DNA from: Mycobacterium deserti
GTDB lineage: Bacteria; Actinomycetota; Actinomycetes; Mycobacteriales; Mycobacteriaceae
Length of the DNA stretch: 64,000 nt
Direction: 5' to 3'
Assembly (NCBI RefSeq): GCF_025345615.1
Contig: NZ_JAODWD010000006.1
Span: forward strand, 186,001-250,000
The notes under the pieces are model-generated. The model saw only the letters and a program-made list of their open reading frames with translations, did no database searches and was not told the origin of the DNA. Within the stretch, counting starts at the first letter, position 1. Each line of letters opens with the position of its first letter. The position numbers and the translations under genes were made by a program. Below, one piece after another: positions 43,830-51,827 of the stretch.

Positions 43830-44917
43830 CCGCGGAGCCGACCCACTGGCCGCTCGCCGACGGCCGCGACCTGTTCTTCTTCTCGCTGCCGGAGCACCCG
43901 CCCGCGCCCGTGCCCGATCGGCGGCCGCTGCCCGAGCGGACGGATCAGCGGTCGGAGTTGCGGTTCGACCGCACGACCGGCCAGTGGGTGATCATCGCCG
44001 CGCTGCGCCAGGACCGCACGTACAAGCCGCCCGCCGAGGCGTGCCCGCTGTGCCCCGGTCCGTCCGGACTCACCAGCGAAATCCCCGCGCCCGACTACGA
44101 CGTCGTCGTCTTCGAGAACCGGTTCCCGAGCCTGTCCGGCGCGGGTACCGCACCGTTCGTCCTGCCCCCGCTGAACGACGACTTGTCGACGTCCGCACCG
44201 GGCCACGGGCGCTGCGAGGTCATCTGCTTTTCGAGCGACCACACCGGCTCGTTCGCTCAATTACCGACTGCCCAAGCCAGATTGGTGGTCGACGCGTGGC
44301 GGCACCGCACGGCCGATCTGATGTCCCGTCCCGGCATCGCGCACGTGTTCTGCTTCGAGAACCGCGGGGAGGAGATCGGTGTGACGCTGACTCACCCGCA
44401 CGGCCAGATCTACGGGTATCCGTTCCTGGCGCCGCGCGCGGCGATGATGCTCGACCAGGCGCGCTCACACAGGGCCCGTACCGGCACCAACCTTTTCGCC
44501 GACCTCATCACCCGCGAGATCGCCGACGGGCAGCGCATAGTCGCACGCACCGACTCGTTCACTGCGTTCGTCCCGTTCGCCGCGCGCTGGCCCGTCGAGG
44601 TGCACATCTATCCGAACCGCTTCGTCCACAACCTCACTGAGCTGACCGAGCCTGAACTGGACGGATTCGCCGAGATCTACACCGAGATCCTCGGTCGATT
44701 CGACCGGATGTATTCCACTCCGCTGCCCTACATCTCGGCGTTGCACCAGTACGCCGACACCGACGAACAACGGGAGGGCTACTTTCACGTCGAGCTGATG
44801 TCGATCCGCCGCAGCGACACCAAATTGAAGTTCCTCGCAGGCTCGGAGTCGGCAATGGACGCATTCATCAGTGATGTGACGCCCGAGAGCGTGGCGAAAC
44901 GGTTGCGGGAGCTGTGA
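43826..44917 (+). CDS. galT: galactose-1-phosphate uridylyltransferase GalT
   Basis: 363 residues. Leloir-pathway enzyme swapping UMP between UDP-glucose and galactose 1-phosphate. The zinc ligands Cys73 and Cys76 (CPLC) and the active-site block H190-P-H192-G-Q194 with His192 as the nucleophile are present, followed by IYGYPF. It is intact, in contrast to the M. tuberculosis galT, which is split. It overlaps deoR by 4 nt upstream and galK by 4 nt downstream. Confidence 0.95.
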   Translation: MTAEPTHWPLADGRDLFFFSLPEHPPAPVPDRRPLPERTDQRSELRFDRTTGQWVIIAALRQDRTYKPPAEACPLCPGPSGLTSEIPAPDYDVVVFENRFPSLSGAGTAPFVLPPLNDDLSTSAPGHGRCEVICFSSDHTGSFAQLPTAQARLVVDAWRHRTADLMSRPGIAHVFCFENRGEEIGVTLTHPHGQIYGYPFLAPRAAMMLDQARSHRARTGTNLFADLITREIADGQRIVARTDSFTAFVPFAARWPVEVHIYPNRFVHNLTELTEPELDGFAEIYTEILGRFDRMYSTPLPYISALHQYADTDEQREGYFHVELMSIRRSDTKLKFLAGSESAMDAFISDVTPESVAKRLREL

Positions 44918-46017
44918 TGGAGGTCGTCTACGCCGCGCCGGGCCGGATCAACCTGATCGGTGAACACACCGACTACAACCTGGGATTCGCACTGCCGATC
45001 GCCCTGCCGGAGCGCACCGTCGTCAGCTACTCGCCGACGGATACGGACCGCATCGTCGTGCGAAGCGACCGCGAAGACGGTGAGGTGACGATTGCGCTGG
45101 ACACCGCGCCGGGAGCCGTCGAAGGCTGGGCTGCCTATGTGGCCGGCGTGGTGTGGGCGCTGCGCGGTGCGGGCCACGAGGTTCGCGGCGGCACGATGAG
45201 TATCACCAGTGAGGTCGAGGTGGGCTCAGGGGTTTCGTCGTCGGCCGCGCTGGAGTGCGCGGTACTCGGCGCACTGGTCACCGCCGCGGATCTGCCGATC
45301 GACCGCATCGCGCAGGCGCGCATCGCGCAGCGGGCCGAGAACGAGTACGTCGGTGCGCCAACAGGATTGATGGACCAGCTCGCCGCACTGTTCGGCGAGG
45401 CGAAACGGGCGCTGCTGATCGATTTCAAGAAGACCAGCGTCGAACCGGTGTACTTCGACCCCGATTCTGCGGGCATCGGCCTGCTGCTCATCAATTCGCG
45501 CGCGCCGCATCGCCATGCCGGCGGTGAGTACGCCGCGCGGCGCACCGCCTGTGAACGCGCCGCCGAGCAGCTGGGGGTCTCGTCGCTGCGCGAGGTGCAG
45601 GACGAGGGGGTCGAGGTGCTGGACCGCCTGGCCGATCCCGTCGAGCGGCGGCGTGCCCGCCACATCCTCACCGATAACCAGCGCACCCTCGAAGTCGTTG
45701 CGGCATTGGAGGACTCCGACTTCGGGCAGGTCGGCCGGCTGCTGACGGCCTCGCAGGCGTCCATGCGCGACGACTTCGAGATCACGACCGACCACATCGA
45801 TCTGATCGCCGACACCGCGGTGGAAGCGGGCGCGCTCGGCGCGAGGATGACCGGCGGCGGCTTCGGCGGGTGTGTGATCGCGTTGGTCGCCGACGACACG
45901 GTCGGCGCTGTCGACGACGCCGTGCGGCGGGCCGTCGCCGACGCCGGCTACAACGCGCCTGCGATCACCCGCACTCATGCGGGGCGCGGCGCGGCGGCCG
46001 TCAGTCGGTCACGGTGA
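44914..46017 (+). CDS. galK: galactokinase GalK
   Basis: 367 residues from GTG 44914 (ATG 44917 equally good). GHMP kinase: substrate block GRINLIGEHTDYNLG (10-24), ATP-binding GSGVSSSAALE, and the third motif MTGGGFGGC near the end. It phosphorylates galactose to galactose 1-phosphate. With GalT and the SSS symporter the window contains transport, kinase and transferase but no galE. Last 17 bp overlap the convergent STAS gene. Confidence 0.95.
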   Translation: MMEVVYAAPGRINLIGEHTDYNLGFALPIALPERTVVSYSPTDTDRIVVRSDREDGEVTIALDTAPGAVEGWAAYVAGVVWALRGAGHEVRGGTMSITSEVEVGSGVSSSAALECAVLGALVTAADLPIDRIAQARIAQRAENEYVGAPTGLMDQLAALFGEAKRALLIDFKKTSVEPVYFDPDSAGIGLLLINSRAPHRHAGGEYAARRTACERAAEQLGVSSLREVQDEGVEVLDRLADPVERRRARHILTDNQRTLEVVAALEDSDFGQVGRLLTASQASMRDDFEITTDHIDLIADTAVEAGALGARMTGGGFGGCVIALVADDTVGAVDDAVRRAVADAGYNAPAITRTHAGRGAAAVSRSR

Positions 46018-46309
46018 CCGTCGCGACCCGGTCGAGGCCGGAGATGCCGAGCAGCGTGGTGATCGGCCCGTGCGCGGGAACGATGAGCGCCAGCTTGGTG
46101 TCGGCGGCGACGGAGAATAACGCCCTGACCGCGGCGCTGTCGCAATAGGACACCCGCGACAGGTCGACAGTGATCATGGCGTTGTCGGCAGCTGCGCGGT
46201 CGAGTACGGCCTGAAAGGCGTCGACGTTGGCCAGGTCGATCTCGCCCGTCGCGACCACGACCGGGGACTGCTCGGCCTTCGCGGCGTGGAGCCGAAACTG
46301 GTCGCTCAC
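46001..46309 (-). CDS. STAS-domain anti-anti-sigma factor (RsbV-like)
   Basis: 102 residues from GTG 46309, which overlaps the RsbU-RsbW stop by 4 nt (GTGA). A STAS fold: VVVATGEIDLANVDAFQAVL, the phospho-acceptor loop with Ser58 in YCDSAAVRALF, and KLALIVPAHGPI. RsbV-type proteins bind the anti-sigma kinase when unphosphorylated and so free the sigma factor. The coupled order argues that it is the substrate of the fused phosphatase/kinase upstream. Ends 17 bp inside the convergent galK. Confidence 0.88.
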   Translation of the reverse strand: MSDQFRLHAAKAEQSPVVVATGEIDLANVDAFQAVLDRAAADNAMITVDLSRVSYCDSAAVRALFSVAADTKLALIVPAHGPITTLLGISGLDRVATVTVTD

Positions 46310-48519
46310 GGCTGCGGGCCGTCCGAGAGACGGAAGGTCATCGCGATGGTGGTCCCTTCTTCGGTGCCTTCCAGAGTCACGTCGTCGCTGACCGCGTGGA
46401 TCAGCGGCAGTCCGCGTCCGCGTGTGCCGGGATCGGCCGGCGGTTTCTTCCACGAGCCGGAGTCGGACACGCTCACCACGACATTGGCGTCGCGCTCCGT
46501 GGCCTGGATGCACATCCGGTCCCGATCGCGTCCCCGGTAGGCGTGCTCGACGCAGTTGGAGCACGCCTCGTTGACGACGAGGACGATGTCAGCCGAGCGT
46601 TCCTCCGTTACCCCGATCGTCGCCAGCCACGCGGACAGCCGATGCCGGATGTCGGTCAATTGTCGGGCGTCTGCGGGCGTGTCGATGACGAGCGGCGCGT
46701 GCGCGTGCGCGTGGCGGTAGATGACGATCGCGACGTCGTCGTCGTAGCCCTGTTCAGGTGCCAGCGTGCTAAGCACGATGTCGGCCACCGTTTCGACCGG
46801 CAGGTCCGCGTTGTCGGCCACCAGCCCGGCGACGAGGTCGATCTGGTTGTCGATGGCGATGGTGCGCCGCTCGACGAGCCCGTCGGTGTAGATCAACAGT
46901 GTGGACCGCGCCGCCAGCGGTCGCGCCGCCTGGGGGCGAGGGTCGTCGCACTGGACGGCCAGCGGCACCGAACGCCCGTCGGTCAGCAGTTCACGTGCCG
47001 AGGGGCCCGCGGTGAGCACGGGTGGTACGTGGCCGGCGTTGCTGTACCGGACCATCCCCGCGTCAGTGTCGACGATCGCCACGAAAACGGTGGTACAAAA
47101 CGCATCCGGGATCAGCGCAGCTACCGCGTCGAGCTGGGTGAGCACCGTCGCAGGTTCGGCTCCGGTCAGCAGCAGCGCGCGCGCCGACGCGCGTAGCTGG
47201 CCCATGACCGCGGCCGCGGGCAGGCCACGGCCCACGCAGTCACCGACGACGATGCCGATCCGGTGTCCGGGGAGTTCGAGCACATCGTAGAAGTCGCCGC
47301 CGATCTCGAGCGGCTGTACCGCCGGCTCGTAGCGGACCGCGAATCCGGGAAGCAGCGCGCTGGGCGCGAGCATCGAACGCTGCAGGGTCAGCGAAGTCTT
47401 ACGAGAGTTCTCGAACTGGCGGACATGCTGCATCGCCAGGCTGAGGTGGCCCACCAACGCGGTCACCAGGTGCCTGTCCTCTGCGCTGACGCGACGCGCA
47501 GCGTTGTGCTCGAGGCACCACACGACGTCGCGGGCGCCTGACAGTACCGCGACGAAGCCGCGCGTCGTGCCCGCGCTGGGCGCCGCGCCGACGGGAGTCA
47601 CGGTCAGCGGTAACCAGTCTCGGGCGTCCTCGAATGTGCGGCGCCAGTCGGGATCGAGCTCCTGCCAGCTCGGCACGTGCGGGTCCCCCGCCACATGAAC
47701 CGTCGGGTCGCCGTCGTCCTTCTGCCAGATGGCGACCATCAGACGGCGTGCATCGAGCCGAATGCGACACTGCGCCAACATGATCGACAGCACCTCATCG
47801 ACACTCTTGGCCACACTGACCGCGGTGGCCAGCCGCGCCACCGCCCGCTCGCGCTCCGTAGCTGCGTGCGCGGAGGTGATGTCACGGATGGTGCCCACGT
47901 AGGCGTGGCGGTCGGGGTCCTGAGCCTTGACCTCGTTGACGGCGACTACGACGTACTTGCGGTGTCCGTCCCTGTGCCGAATGGGGGTTTCTGCGGTGAC
48001 TCCGCCGTCGACGCGCAGCTGCGACCACCGTGCGTCCGCGTCGGCCTCGTCGTCGACCCATGGATGCGGCATTCGATACGGCATGCCGTCGGGCCCGTAT
48101 CCGGTGATCTCGGCGAAGGCGTCGTTCATCTCGACCACGGTCCCGGTCTGGTCAGCGACGAAGAAGCCTTCTTGGAGCGAGTTCACCAGTGCGCTGCGGA
48201 ATTCGTCGCGGTCGGCCAGCGTGTCGGCGCGGGCCCGCTGCTGCTCGTAACGTGCTGTGCCGTCGAGAAACCCGCGTGTCGCCACATCGACAGCCGCCAG
48301 CGCCTGCAACAAAAAGTGCAGGGCGGTGGCGGGATCTGGCTGCTCATCCGGGAGGACGCGCTGAACCAACCGGAAGTGATTCTCGATGATCTCGAGCACA
48401 CTTCTGCGCTCGCCGAGCGCGCGGCGCCCGAGATCGTGTCCCACCGCCAGGCTCGCCTCATCGCCGGTCCGGAGATAGGCGGCGAGCGCGTCGGCGTAGT
48501 CGTCGTAGAAGTCGCTCAT
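46306..48519 (-). CDS. RsbU-RsbW fusion: RsbU_N-PAS-GAF-PP2C-HATPase
   Basis: 737 residues from ATG 48519. Module order: RsbU-N-like helical domain (1-95), PAS (110-215, EGFFVADQTGTVVEMNDAFAE start), GAF-type region (230-365), SpoIIE/PP2C phosphatase (about 375-605) with GGDFYD (408-413), Asp427 (GDCVGRG), GHVPP, YTDGLVE and the DDDVA metal motif; and a C-terminal HATPase_c kinase (610-737) with the N-box NEACSN (650-655), DSGSW and GRGLPL. So the RsbU phosphatase and RsbW anti-sigma kinase are one chain. Its first domain is the expected RsbT-binding module. Overlaps the RsbX-like stop and RsbV-like start by 4 nt. Confidence 0.92.
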   Translation of the reverse strand: MSDFYDDYADALAAYLRTGDEASLAVGHDLGRRALGERRSVLEIIENHFRLVQRVLPDEQPDPATALHFLLQALAAVDVATRGFLDGTARYEQQRARADTLADRDEFRSALVNSLQEGFFVADQTGTVVEMNDAFAEITGYGPDGMPYRMPHPWVDDEADADARWSQLRVDGGVTAETPIRHRDGHRKYVVVAVNEVKAQDPDRHAYVGTIRDITSAHAATERERAVARLATAVSVAKSVDEVLSIMLAQCRIRLDARRLMVAIWQKDDGDPTVHVAGDPHVPSWQELDPDWRRTFEDARDWLPLTVTPVGAAPSAGTTRGFVAVLSGARDVVWCLEHNAARRVSAEDRHLVTALVGHLSLAMQHVRQFENSRKTSLTLQRSMLAPSALLPGFAVRYEPAVQPLEIGGDFYDVLELPGHRIGIVVGDCVGRGLPAAAVMGQLRASARALLLTGAEPATVLTQLDAVAALIPDAFCTTVFVAIVDTDAGMVRYSNAGHVPPVLTAGPSARELLTDGRSVPLAVQCDDPRPQAARPLAARSTLLIYTDGLVERRTIAIDNQIDLVAGLVADNADLPVETVADIVLSTLAPEQGYDDDVAIVIYRHAHAHAPLVIDTPADARQLTDIRHRLSAWLATIGVTEERSADIVLVVNEACSNCVEHAYRGRDRDRMCIQATERDANVVVSVSDSGSWKKPPADPGTRGRGLPLIHAVSDDVTLEGTEEGTTIAMTFRLSDGPQP

Positions 48520-49139
48520 GTCGACCCTCGATGACGCGCGGCGAGTACCAGCGCGTCGTCGACCTCCCTGCTGTGATCGGCGAGGATCTGCTGGGCGATT
48601 TCGGTTGCAGGAGCGCTGAAGTCGATGCTGTCGACGTAGCGTGCGGAGATTCCGTCGCTGGCGACCACCAGCAGGTCGCCCGGGGTGATCCCCACCTGGT
48701 GGGTCAACAGCGGTTGCGGCATCCGGTAGCCCACGATGCCACCGGCGAGAAACACCGACGATCGCATCTCGGCGCCCGTTGGCCCCTTGGCGACGAGGTT
48801 GGCGGCGACGTTGCCGATCCCGATCCAGCTCATCGTGTCGGTGTCGAAGTCGATGCGTGCCAACGTCATCGCCACGCCGCGGGTCTCGGTCAGCGCCCGG
48901 TGACACAGCTGCACCACTACGTCGAGCGGTTCGGCGCGCGCCCTTTCGAGCACCTCGGCGGCGCACTGGGCCGCGGCTGCGGCGGGCTCGCCGTGTCCCA
49001 ACCCGTCGAGCGCGCCGAACAACGCGGCGCCAGTGCCGATTTCCAGCGCGACGGGTAGGTCACCGCACACGCTTTCGTCGGGTCGCGGCCGACGAGTGGC
49101 CGCCCATTCGATCGGGCCGAACCGGCCGTTCCTAAACAC
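48516..49139 (-). CDS. rsbX: RsbX-like PP2C phosphatase
   Basis: 207 residues from GTG 49139; start and rsbT end overlap by 8 nt. A compact SpoIIE/PP2C domain without sensors: RRPRPDESVCGD with the first metal Asp, ALFGALDGLGHGEPA (Asp45, second metal region), GNVAANLV and DLLVVASDGISARY. In Bacillus RsbX dephosphorylates RsbR and RsbS to reset the stressosome. Its position between rsbT and the RsbU-RsbW gene fits that role. Coupled by 4 nt to the downstream gene. Confidence 0.85.
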   Translation of the reverse strand: MFRNGRFGPIEWAATRRPRPDESVCGDLPVALEIGTGAALFGALDGLGHGEPAAAAAQCAAEVLERARAEPLDVVVQLCHRALTETRGVAMTLARIDFDTDTMSWIGIGNVAANLVAKGPTGAEMRSSVFLAGGIVGYRMPQPLLTHQVGITPGDLLVVASDGISARYVDSIDFSAPATEIAQQILADHSREVDDALVLAARHRGST

Positions 49140-49542
49140 GGGAGGGAATCCATTTCCACATCTCGACGGTGGTGCCCTTACCGGGCTCCGACTCGACATG
49201 CAGCCGGTCCATCAGCCGTCGTGCGCCCGGCAGCCCGAGGCCCAGCCCGCGACCGGTGGAGTAGCCGTCCTCGAGCGCCCGCTCCACGTCGACGATGCCC
49301 GGCCCGTCGTCCTCGGCGCGCACCACGAGCGCCTGTTTGCCGTCGCGGTATTGCACCCCGACGCGGATCTCTCCGCGGCCGGCGTAACTCGTGATGTTGC
49401 GGGCGATTTCGGAGATCGCGGTCGCGATCATCGTGACGTCGGTCAGCGAGAAGCCGAGCTGACGGGCCAGTGCGTGCCCGGCCTGGCGAGCGGCGACGAT
49501 GTCGTCAGGATCGTCGATGTCGACCACGAAATCAGTCCGCAC
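49132..49542 (-). CDS. rsbT: RsbT-type serine/threonine kinase
   Basis: 136 residues. A single HATPase_c domain: N-box SEIARN with Glu45 and Asn49, ATP-lid motif DDGPGI (78-83) and GYSTGRGLGLGLPGARRLMD (93-112), which is the RsbT family signature. In stressosomes RsbT is held by RsbR/RsbS, phosphorylates both on stress and then activates RsbU. The gene is coupled to rsbS upstream (11-nt overlap) and to the RsbX-like gene downstream. Confidence 0.93.
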   Translation of the reverse strand: MRTDFVVDIDDPDDIVAARQAGHALARQLGFSLTDVTMIATAISEIARNITSYAGRGEIRVGVQYRDGKQALVVRAEDDGPGIVDVERALEDGYSTGRGLGLGLPGARRLMDRLHVESEPGKGTTVEMWKWIPSRV

Positions 49543-49921
49543 TGTCGCGCCCGATCGTCGGTTTGCGGCTCTCCAGTTGTCGAGTGAGCAGAGCCAGCCC
49601 CTCTTCCAAATCGAGCGCGGTGTACATGTCGTCGAACGCCAGACCCAGCTGGACCATCGCGAACGCCACCTCGGGCTGCAGGCCGACGATGACGGTGTCG
49701 GCGCCGCGCAGCCGCGTCATGTGGGCAATCGTGCGCAGCGACCGCGCGGCGAACGAGTCCATCACGTCGATCGCGGTGACGTCGACGATGATGCCGTGCG
49801 CCCGGAACCGGCTTACGCGTTCCATCAGATCGTGCTGGAGTTGTTCGGTGTCGGAGTCCGACAGCGCCGCCTGCACCGACGCGATCAAGATGGTGCCTTG
49901 CTTGAGGATGGGAACTGGCAT
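49532..49921 (-). CDS. rsbS: RsbS stressosome STAS protein
   Basis: 129 residues from ATG 49921. A lone STAS domain beginning MPVPILKQGTILIASVQAAL, with VDVTAIDVMDSFAARSLRTI; Ser56 in DSF occupies the position phosphorylated by RsbT in Bacillus RsbS (Ser59). It would co-assemble with RsbR into the stressosome core. The start is 23 bp after rsbR; it overlaps rsbT by 11 nt. Confidence 0.93.
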   Translation of the reverse strand: MPVPILKQGTILIASVQAALSDSDTEQLQHDLMERVSRFRAHGIIVDVTAIDVMDSFAARSLRTIAHMTRLRGADTVIVGLQPEVAFAMVQLGLAFDDMYTALDLEEGLALLTRQLESRKPTIGRDSAD

Positions 49922-49944
49922 GTGACGCCCGCCCTAGTGCTCTC

Positions 49945-50847
49945 TCACCCGAGCTGGTCGCCGGTTCGGGTGACCTCGTAGCCCAGCAGGCGCTCGGCCT
50001 CTTCGATGCCACCCTGCAGGTCGCCGACGGCGTTCATCTTCGACAGGTCCAGTCCGATGGTCACCAGCGTCAACGCGATCTCCGACGACAAACCGGTGAT
50101 GATCACGCTCGCACCCATCAGGCCGGACGCGTCGACGGTCTGTACCAGGTGGTTGGCGACGGTGGAGTCGATGGTCGGCACACCGGTGATGTCGATGACG
50201 ACGACCTTGGCGCGGTTGGCCCGGATCGCGCGCAGCAGTTGTTCGGTGACCTGGCGGGCGCGCTGACTGTCGAGCACGCCGATGATCGGCAGGATCAGCA
50301 GCTGCTCGCGCACCTGTAGCACGGGTGTCGACAGCTCCCGGATGGCCTCCTGTTGCTGACGGATGATGCGCTCGCGCTCCTGCACGAAGCTGACGGCCAC
50401 GGTGTTGGCGATCCGGTTGGCCGCGGGTTCGTAGGCGTCGAGCACACGATTGAGCAGCGTGAAGTCGGTCTGGTACTTCTCGAACAGCGAACGGGCGAGC
50501 ACGTCGCGCAGCAGCAGGACGATGCCGACGACCTCGTCGGTCTCCACACCCCGCGGAATGATGCGTTCGGACAGGTCGCGCGCGTAGTCCTGCAGCGCCT
50601 CGACGCTGCCGGTCTCGAGCACCTCGACGTAACTGTCGTAGACCGTGGTGGCCTCGGAGAAGATCTCCTCCGGCGACATCGCGGTGAGCAGCTGCGCCTC
50701 GGTGATGCGGCGTGCCCACTCTTCGCGAAGGACGGTGCGGTTCTGCCGCAGATGCTGCACCAGCTGGGGAAGCAACCCCTCGGAGGAAATAGCCGAGGAT
50801 GCAGCGGCGATACCGGCACCGGCAAAGTCAGTCGACGGATCGGACAT
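49945..50847 (-). CDS. rsbR: RsbR stressosome sensor-scaffold
   Basis: 300 residues from ATG 50847. Residues 25-165 are an all-helical N-terminal sensor (LRQNRTVLREEWARRITEAQ, DLSERIIPRGVETDEVVGIV) and 175-290 a STAS domain. The phospho-acceptor positions equivalent to Bacillus RsbRA Thr171 and Thr205 look to be Ser194 (GVLDSQRA) and Ser228 (PTIDSTVAN). The N-terminus is not a globin or LOV domain, so the signal is unknown. First gene of the rsb operon; 193 bp from the divergent STAS gene. Confidence 0.92.
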   Translation of the reverse strand: MSDPSTDFAGAGIAAASSAISSEGLLPQLVQHLRQNRTVLREEWARRITEAQLLTAMSPEEIFSEATTVYDSYVEVLETGSVEALQDYARDLSERIIPRGVETDEVVGIVLLLRDVLARSLFEKYQTDFTLLNRVLDAYEPAANRIANTVAVSFVQERERIIRQQQEAIRELSTPVLQVREQLLILPIIGVLDSQRARQVTEQLLRAIRANRAKVVVIDITGVPTIDSTVANHLVQTVDASGLMGASVIITGLSSEIALTLVTIGLDLSKMNAVGDLQGGIEEAERLLGYEVTRTGDQLG

Positions 50848-51040
50848 CGAACCTCCAGGCTGCCGCGGGTCAGCGGCACGTTATCGCACGAGTCTGCTGC
50901 CGAGATTATCCTGCGCGGCTGTGCGGACATGGTCGAAGCGCAGATTCGCGCCGCGTCCGGCAGCGCGACAAGGTACACCCCAGGACAGGGGGTTAAGCTC
51001 GGGCATCCCCGCCATCGTGCGGCGCAACTGGAGGGCAACG

Positions 51041-51391
51041 TTGTCAGGCAACGAACCGATCACCATCTCGGCCACCGACCAGGATGGAATCGCGGTGCTC
51101 ACGGTCGGCGGTGACGTCGACCTGGCCACCGTCGGCGACTTCGACGCCGCCGTCAACGACGCGCTGGAACGCACGCCGAAGGCATTGGTGATCGACCTGA
51201 CCGCGGTGGACTTCCTGGCCTCGGCGGGGCTGCAGGCGCTGGTGGCCACGCAGCAAAGGATCGGCACGTCCGCCGGTTTCGCGGTGGTGGCCAACGGTCC
51301 CGCGACCAGCCGCCCGATCCAGCTGACGGGGCTGGACCAGATCTTCTCGCTGTTCTCTTCGCTGCCCGAGGCGCTCACCGCGCTGGGATGA
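51041..51391 (+). CDS. STAS-domain anti-anti-sigma factor (RsbV-like), divergent from rsb operon
   Basis: 116 residues from TTG 51041 with GGAGGG five bases upstream. Strong RsbV features: VLTVGGDVDLATVGDFDAAV, KALVIDLTAVDFLASAGLQA with phospho-acceptor Ser61, and FAVVANGPAT near the end. It faces away from rsbR across 193 bp and so could be co-regulated with it. Together with the STAS protein at 46001 this gives two potential clients for the fused RsbW kinase. Confidence 0.87.
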   Translation: MSGNEPITISATDQDGIAVLTVGGDVDLATVGDFDAAVNDALERTPKALVIDLTAVDFLASAGLQALVATQQRIGTSAGFAVVANGPATSRPIQLTGLDQIFSLFSSLPEALTALG

Positions 51392-51512
51392 TCCGAGCCG
51401 TCCAGGTCGTTTCCAATCACACTGCGGTGAACTGCACATTCGATTAAAGTTCCGATCGCCGGACTGATCTTGACTCCACAGCTGGCACAAGTCGGGATAG
51501 ATAGGACTGCAC

Positions 51513-51791
51513 ATGAGGTCAGGTCTTTTGGGTCGTCGTCTCGCTGCCGGCGTTGGTGGTGTCGCGATTCTCGCGATGGTCGGGTTGACCGCATCCTGCG
51601 GGCAGGAGGAAGAGGCGCCCAGCGAAACCGAGACGACAACGACGACCACCACCACGACGACCGCCCCGCCGGCGACGTCGGCACCGGTCAATCCGACGGA
51701 GAAGGCTCCGCGCATCGAGCCGGGCCCGAACCCGTTCTCGCCGACAGTGCATGCTCCGCCTGCACCGACCGCCATCCCGGGCGACAACTAG
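51513..51791 (+). CDS. Thr-rich exported protein, paralogue 2
   Basis: 92 residues from ATG 51513. Same plan as the copy at 33479: RR signal peptide, GLTASC, acidic patch, Thr run (broken once by Glu), Pro/Ala linker and an identical C-terminus (from PTEKAPRIEPGPNPF to TAIPGDN, 32 residues). It lies 121 bp after the STAS gene and 36 bp before the S53 peptidase. At DNA level ten of the last 32 codons differ from the other copy, all synonymously. Function unknown. Confidence 0.8.
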   Translation: MRSGLLGRRLAAGVGGVAILAMVGLTASCGQEEEAPSETETTTTTTTTTTAPPATSAPVNPTEKAPRIEPGPNPFSPTVHAPPAPTAIPGDN

Positions 51792-51827
51792 CGACCCGCT
51801 GCGAATTTCGGTCGTACTCTGAGGTTT

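Noticed and set aside
48520..48966. An N-terminal extension of the RsbU-RsbW fusion by about 150 codons
   Set aside because: The extension lies in the RsbX-like gene in another frame and has no domain-like content; the ATG at 48519 gives a clean RsbU_N start with a 4-nt overlap.
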